Source: GCA-2697345 sp002697345
Lineage (GTDB): Bacteria > Pseudomonadota > Alphaproteobacteria > Rhodobacterales > Rhodobacteraceae
Assembly: GCA_943787605.1 (NCBI GenBank)
Contig: CALSNB010000002.1
Location: 186,001-250,000 of the forward strand
Length of the DNA: 64,000 nt
Reading direction: 5' to 3'
Under the pieces are notes generated by a model. It had not been told where the DNA came from. It ran no database searches and saw only the letters and a list, made by a program, of their open reading frames with translations. Within the stretch, counting starts at the first letter, position 1. Each line of letters begins with the position of its first letter. Both the position numbers and the translations under genes were made by a program. This document shows, one piece after another, positions 62,146 to 64,000 of this stretch.

Positions 62146-63324
62146 TTATTCAGGTTTTATTAGTTTAGCATACAATTCTGGATCAGTAGCGCCTTCAGTA
62201 CCAACGAGTAAGACCACAGAATCTTTATCTAATCCCATTTCAGCTTTAGCCTTTTCATCATTACATATTGCTAGTAGGGCTGCTAACCCGGAAGTTGAGC
62301 ATTCTCCTGCTTCAATTGAAAGAAATTCGTTTTGATTATCGCTAGCCGCTTGCCCCGTGGCAAATAAATGCATTAATGGTGCTACTGCTTTATCAGAGAT
62401 ACAAATAGAGTCAGATAATAATGGTTTTAGTAATTCCCAAGCAATTTTTGAAACTTCGCCACACGATAGACCTGCCATTAAAGTCTCTTCTGTAATGTTG
62501 ACAAGAGTAGGGTGGCTGCTTTCAATGCTTTCTAGGAAACATGCGGACATATTGCTTTCAACTGATATCACTTTGAATAATTTATTTTCCATAAGATGAA
62601 GGAATGGGGCGGTTATACCTCCGGCTAACCCTCCCACTCCTACTGGTAGGAAAGCGTGAGAAAGATTTGTGGCTTTAAGTTGAGAAATGCATTCAGTTGC
62701 AATCACAGAATAACCGGCCATAACTTGCCTTGGTATGCCCGTGTATCCTTCCCAGGAAGTGTCTGATACGATGTACCAACCGTTCTTTTCAGCATCACTT
62801 TTACATGCACTTAAGGAGGCTTCATAATTTCCATTTATTTTAATTACCTCGGCCCCCAATTCCTGCATAGCAGTTTCTCGAGACTTACTAACATGGGCAT
62901 GAATATAAATTTTTGCTTTACAGCCAGCTAATTTTGCACCCCAAGCCACGGATCTCCCATGGTTTCCATCTGTAGCTGTAGTGACGACGTAGTCTTCAAC
63001 TTTTCCTCCTTTTAAGATGAAATCTTTAACGAGGTCGGCTACAGCATATGCTCCCCCTAGTGCTTTGAATGATTTTAAGTCAAAACGCATGGATTCATCT
63101 TTAAATAAGACAGACTTAATACCACAAAACTGTGCTATTTTATTGAGCTCTACTAACGGTGTTGGCTTATAACCAGGCCAAGATGAAATAACATCATAGG
63201 CTTTTTTTACATCGTCCCTGGGTAATATGCTGGATACTTTCAAGTAATCATCTAAGTTTTTATTTTTGTTTGTAACATGTTTAACGATCTCACAATTTTT
63301 AGCTATTTCTGTTAATTTTAGCAT
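62146..63324 (-). CDS. PLP-dependent diaminopropionate ammonia-lyase-like enzyme
   Basis: This 392-residue fold-type II PLP enzyme resembles DpaL (YgeX). The PLP-binding Lys is in FDLKSFKALGGAYAV. The segments TTATDGNHGRSVAWGA, DTSWEGYTGIPRQVMAGY and LPVGVGGLAGGI follow, the last being the phosphate-binding loop. DpaL converts 2,3-diaminopropionate to pyruvate and ammonia; threonine dehydratase-like activity on another beta-substituted amino acid is possible. It is in one run with aldehyde dehydrogenase and oxidase genes. Confidence 0.85.
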   Translation of the reverse strand: MLKLTEIAKNCEIVKHVTNKNKNLDDYLKVSSILPRDDVKKAYDVISSWPGYKPTPLVELNKIAQFCGIKSVLFKDESMRFDLKSFKALGGAYAVADLVKDFILKGGKVEDYVVTTATDGNHGRSVAWGAKLAGCKAKIYIHAHVSKSRETAMQELGAEVIKINGNYEASLSACKSDAEKNGWYIVSDTSWEGYTGIPRQVMAGYSVIATECISQLKATNLSHAFLPVGVGGLAGGITAPFLHLMENKLFKVISVESNMSACFLESIESSHPTLVNITEETLMAGLSCGEVSKIAWELLKPLLSDSICISDKAVAPLMHLFATGQAASDNQNEFLSIEAGECSTSGLAALLAICNDEKAKAEMGLDKDSVVLLVGTEGATDPELYAKLIKPE

Positions 63325-63338
63325 TTATTTTTCCTTTT

Positions 63339-64000
63339 CTACGCTACATACCCAAATGAGATACTAGGAGTTTCTGCACTATCTAACCAAACACTTTTCG
63401 GAGCTGTATATTCCATTAGAGCTTCTAGTCCACTAGACCTACCGAACCCAGAGCTTAATGATCCACCAAAAGGTGATGATACGTGAATTGCTTTATAGCT
63501 ATTTATCCAAAAAGTGCCTGCCGTTACTTTTGAAGCTACCCGGTGAGCACGTCCTACGTTGTTAGTCCAAACTGCGCCAGCTAACCCAAAAGAAGTATCA
63601 TTTGCTATTGCGACGGCTTGATCTTCGGTTTCAAAGGGAATTGCTGTTACAACCGGACCAAAAATTTCAGTTTGTGCAGGCGTAGATGAATTATTTAGGT
63701 CTGTTAATACGGTTGGTGAAATAAAGTAGCCACCCTTGGGTAAGTCACTGATTTCAGACACATTTGCACCTTCTTTTTTTGCAATTTTAATTATATTTTG
63801 AATATGACTAAACTGTTTTAAGTTAGAGATTGGACCAATTTGAGTATTTTCATCAAGCGGATCGCCTAACTTTATAGATTTCATACCACTAGAAATCATG
63901 GAGGTTAATTCGTTATAGATACTACTTTGGATTAGTAAGCGTGATCCGGAAACACAGCTTTGCCCCGCACCAGAGAAGATTGCTGCCTGAGCTCCTAGAC
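63339..64000 (-). CDS. Aldehyde dehydrogenase, C-terminal part (cut by window edge)
   Basis: The frame runs to the window edge without a start, so only the C-terminal ~220 residues are seen. The nucleophile region AIFSGAGQSCVSGSR is just inside the edge (Cys near 63955). PAQTEIFGPVVTAIPFE, NDTSFGLAGAVWT and SSPFGGSLSSGFGRSSG are also family-typical. The enzyme oxidises an aldehyde to an acid with NAD(P). An apparent ATG at 63899 is internal, after the catalytic Cys. It is the first visible gene of the minus-strand catabolic run. Confidence 0.93.
   Translation of the reverse strand, partial: LGAQAAIFSGAGQSCVSGSRLLIQSSIYNELTSMISSGMKSIKLGDPLDENTQIGPISNLKQFSHIQNIIKIAKKEGANVSEISDLPKGGYFISPTVLTDLNNSSTPAQTEIFGPVVTAIPFETEDQAVAIANDTSFGLAGAVWTNNVGRAHRVASKVTAGTFWINSYKAIHVSSPFGGSLSSGFGRSSGLEALMEYTAPKSVWLDSAETPSISFGYVA

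Noticed and set aside
1..64000. CRISPR array, insertion sequence, prophage or integrase
   Set aside because: I saw no regularly spaced direct repeats, transposase or phage motifs, or attachment-site duplications on reading both strands.

Overview
The window is one continuous stretch of AT-rich, densely coded bacterial chromosome. The organism looks like a marine alphaproteobacterium, most likely a low-GC member of the Rhodobacterales. That placement is inference from gene content, not from a marker tree. It rests on LpxI (rather than LpxH) in the lipid A cluster, the OlsB-OlsA ornithine-lipid pair, a MetA-type acyltransferase paired with a small P-loop ATPase, class II DAHP synthase, alphaproteobacterial CtaA, malate synthase G, and many ABC importers for amino acids, polyamine-like compounds and peptides. 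I see no insertion sequence, prophage, CRISPR array, rRNA or recognisable tRNA.

Layout. 0-2.2 kb: an unrecognised P-loop protein and a methyltransferase. 2.3-16 kb: a nutrient-acquisition region with a dimethylarginine dimethylaminohydrolase, an amino-acid ABC importer that lacks a local ATPase, a DAO-family oxidase, a complete polyamine-type ABC importer with a GMC alcohol dehydrogenase and an enolase-superfamily enzyme, and a convergent DadA-like / beta-hydroxyacid dehydrogenase pair. 16-21.7 kb: a tungstate importer (tupBCA) behind moeA, mobB, mobA and fdhD, which reads as a Mo/W-cofactor and formate dehydrogenase maturation unit. 21.8-41 kb: wall and envelope genes (a DUF882 peptidase, an L,D-transpeptidase, lpxD), a GlxA-type regulator, class II DAHP synthase, gmk, a gamma-carbonic anhydrase-like protein, olsBA, thiE, trmJ, ctaA, a dipeptide-type ABC importer and miaA. 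41-52 kb: the conserved pyrH-frr-cdsA-dxr-rseP-bamA-ompH-fabZ-lpxA-lpxI-lpxB block, here without uppS. 52-64 kb: minus-strand genes for a MetA-family acyltransferase and its ATPase partner, an EamA exporter, malate synthase G, an NYN protein, and a catabolic run of amidase, oxidase, ammonia-lyase and aldehyde dehydrogenase.

Three observations stand out. First, four single-base insertions lie between 45.3 and 52.2 kb (two in rseP, one in ompH, one in a small gene after lpxB). Each leaves an otherwise well-conserved product in a shifted frame. Second, each of three solute-binding-protein genes is followed directly by a perfect 11-12 bp hairpin before its transport partner genes. Third, the MetA-family protein has Glu at residue 111, the position associated with acetyl-CoA rather than succinyl-CoA use. 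I found no strongly supported new multi-gene system. The best candidates for undescribed biology are the metA-linked ATPase, the enlarged amino-acid permease with a binding-protein-like insert, and the P-loop protein at the left edge.
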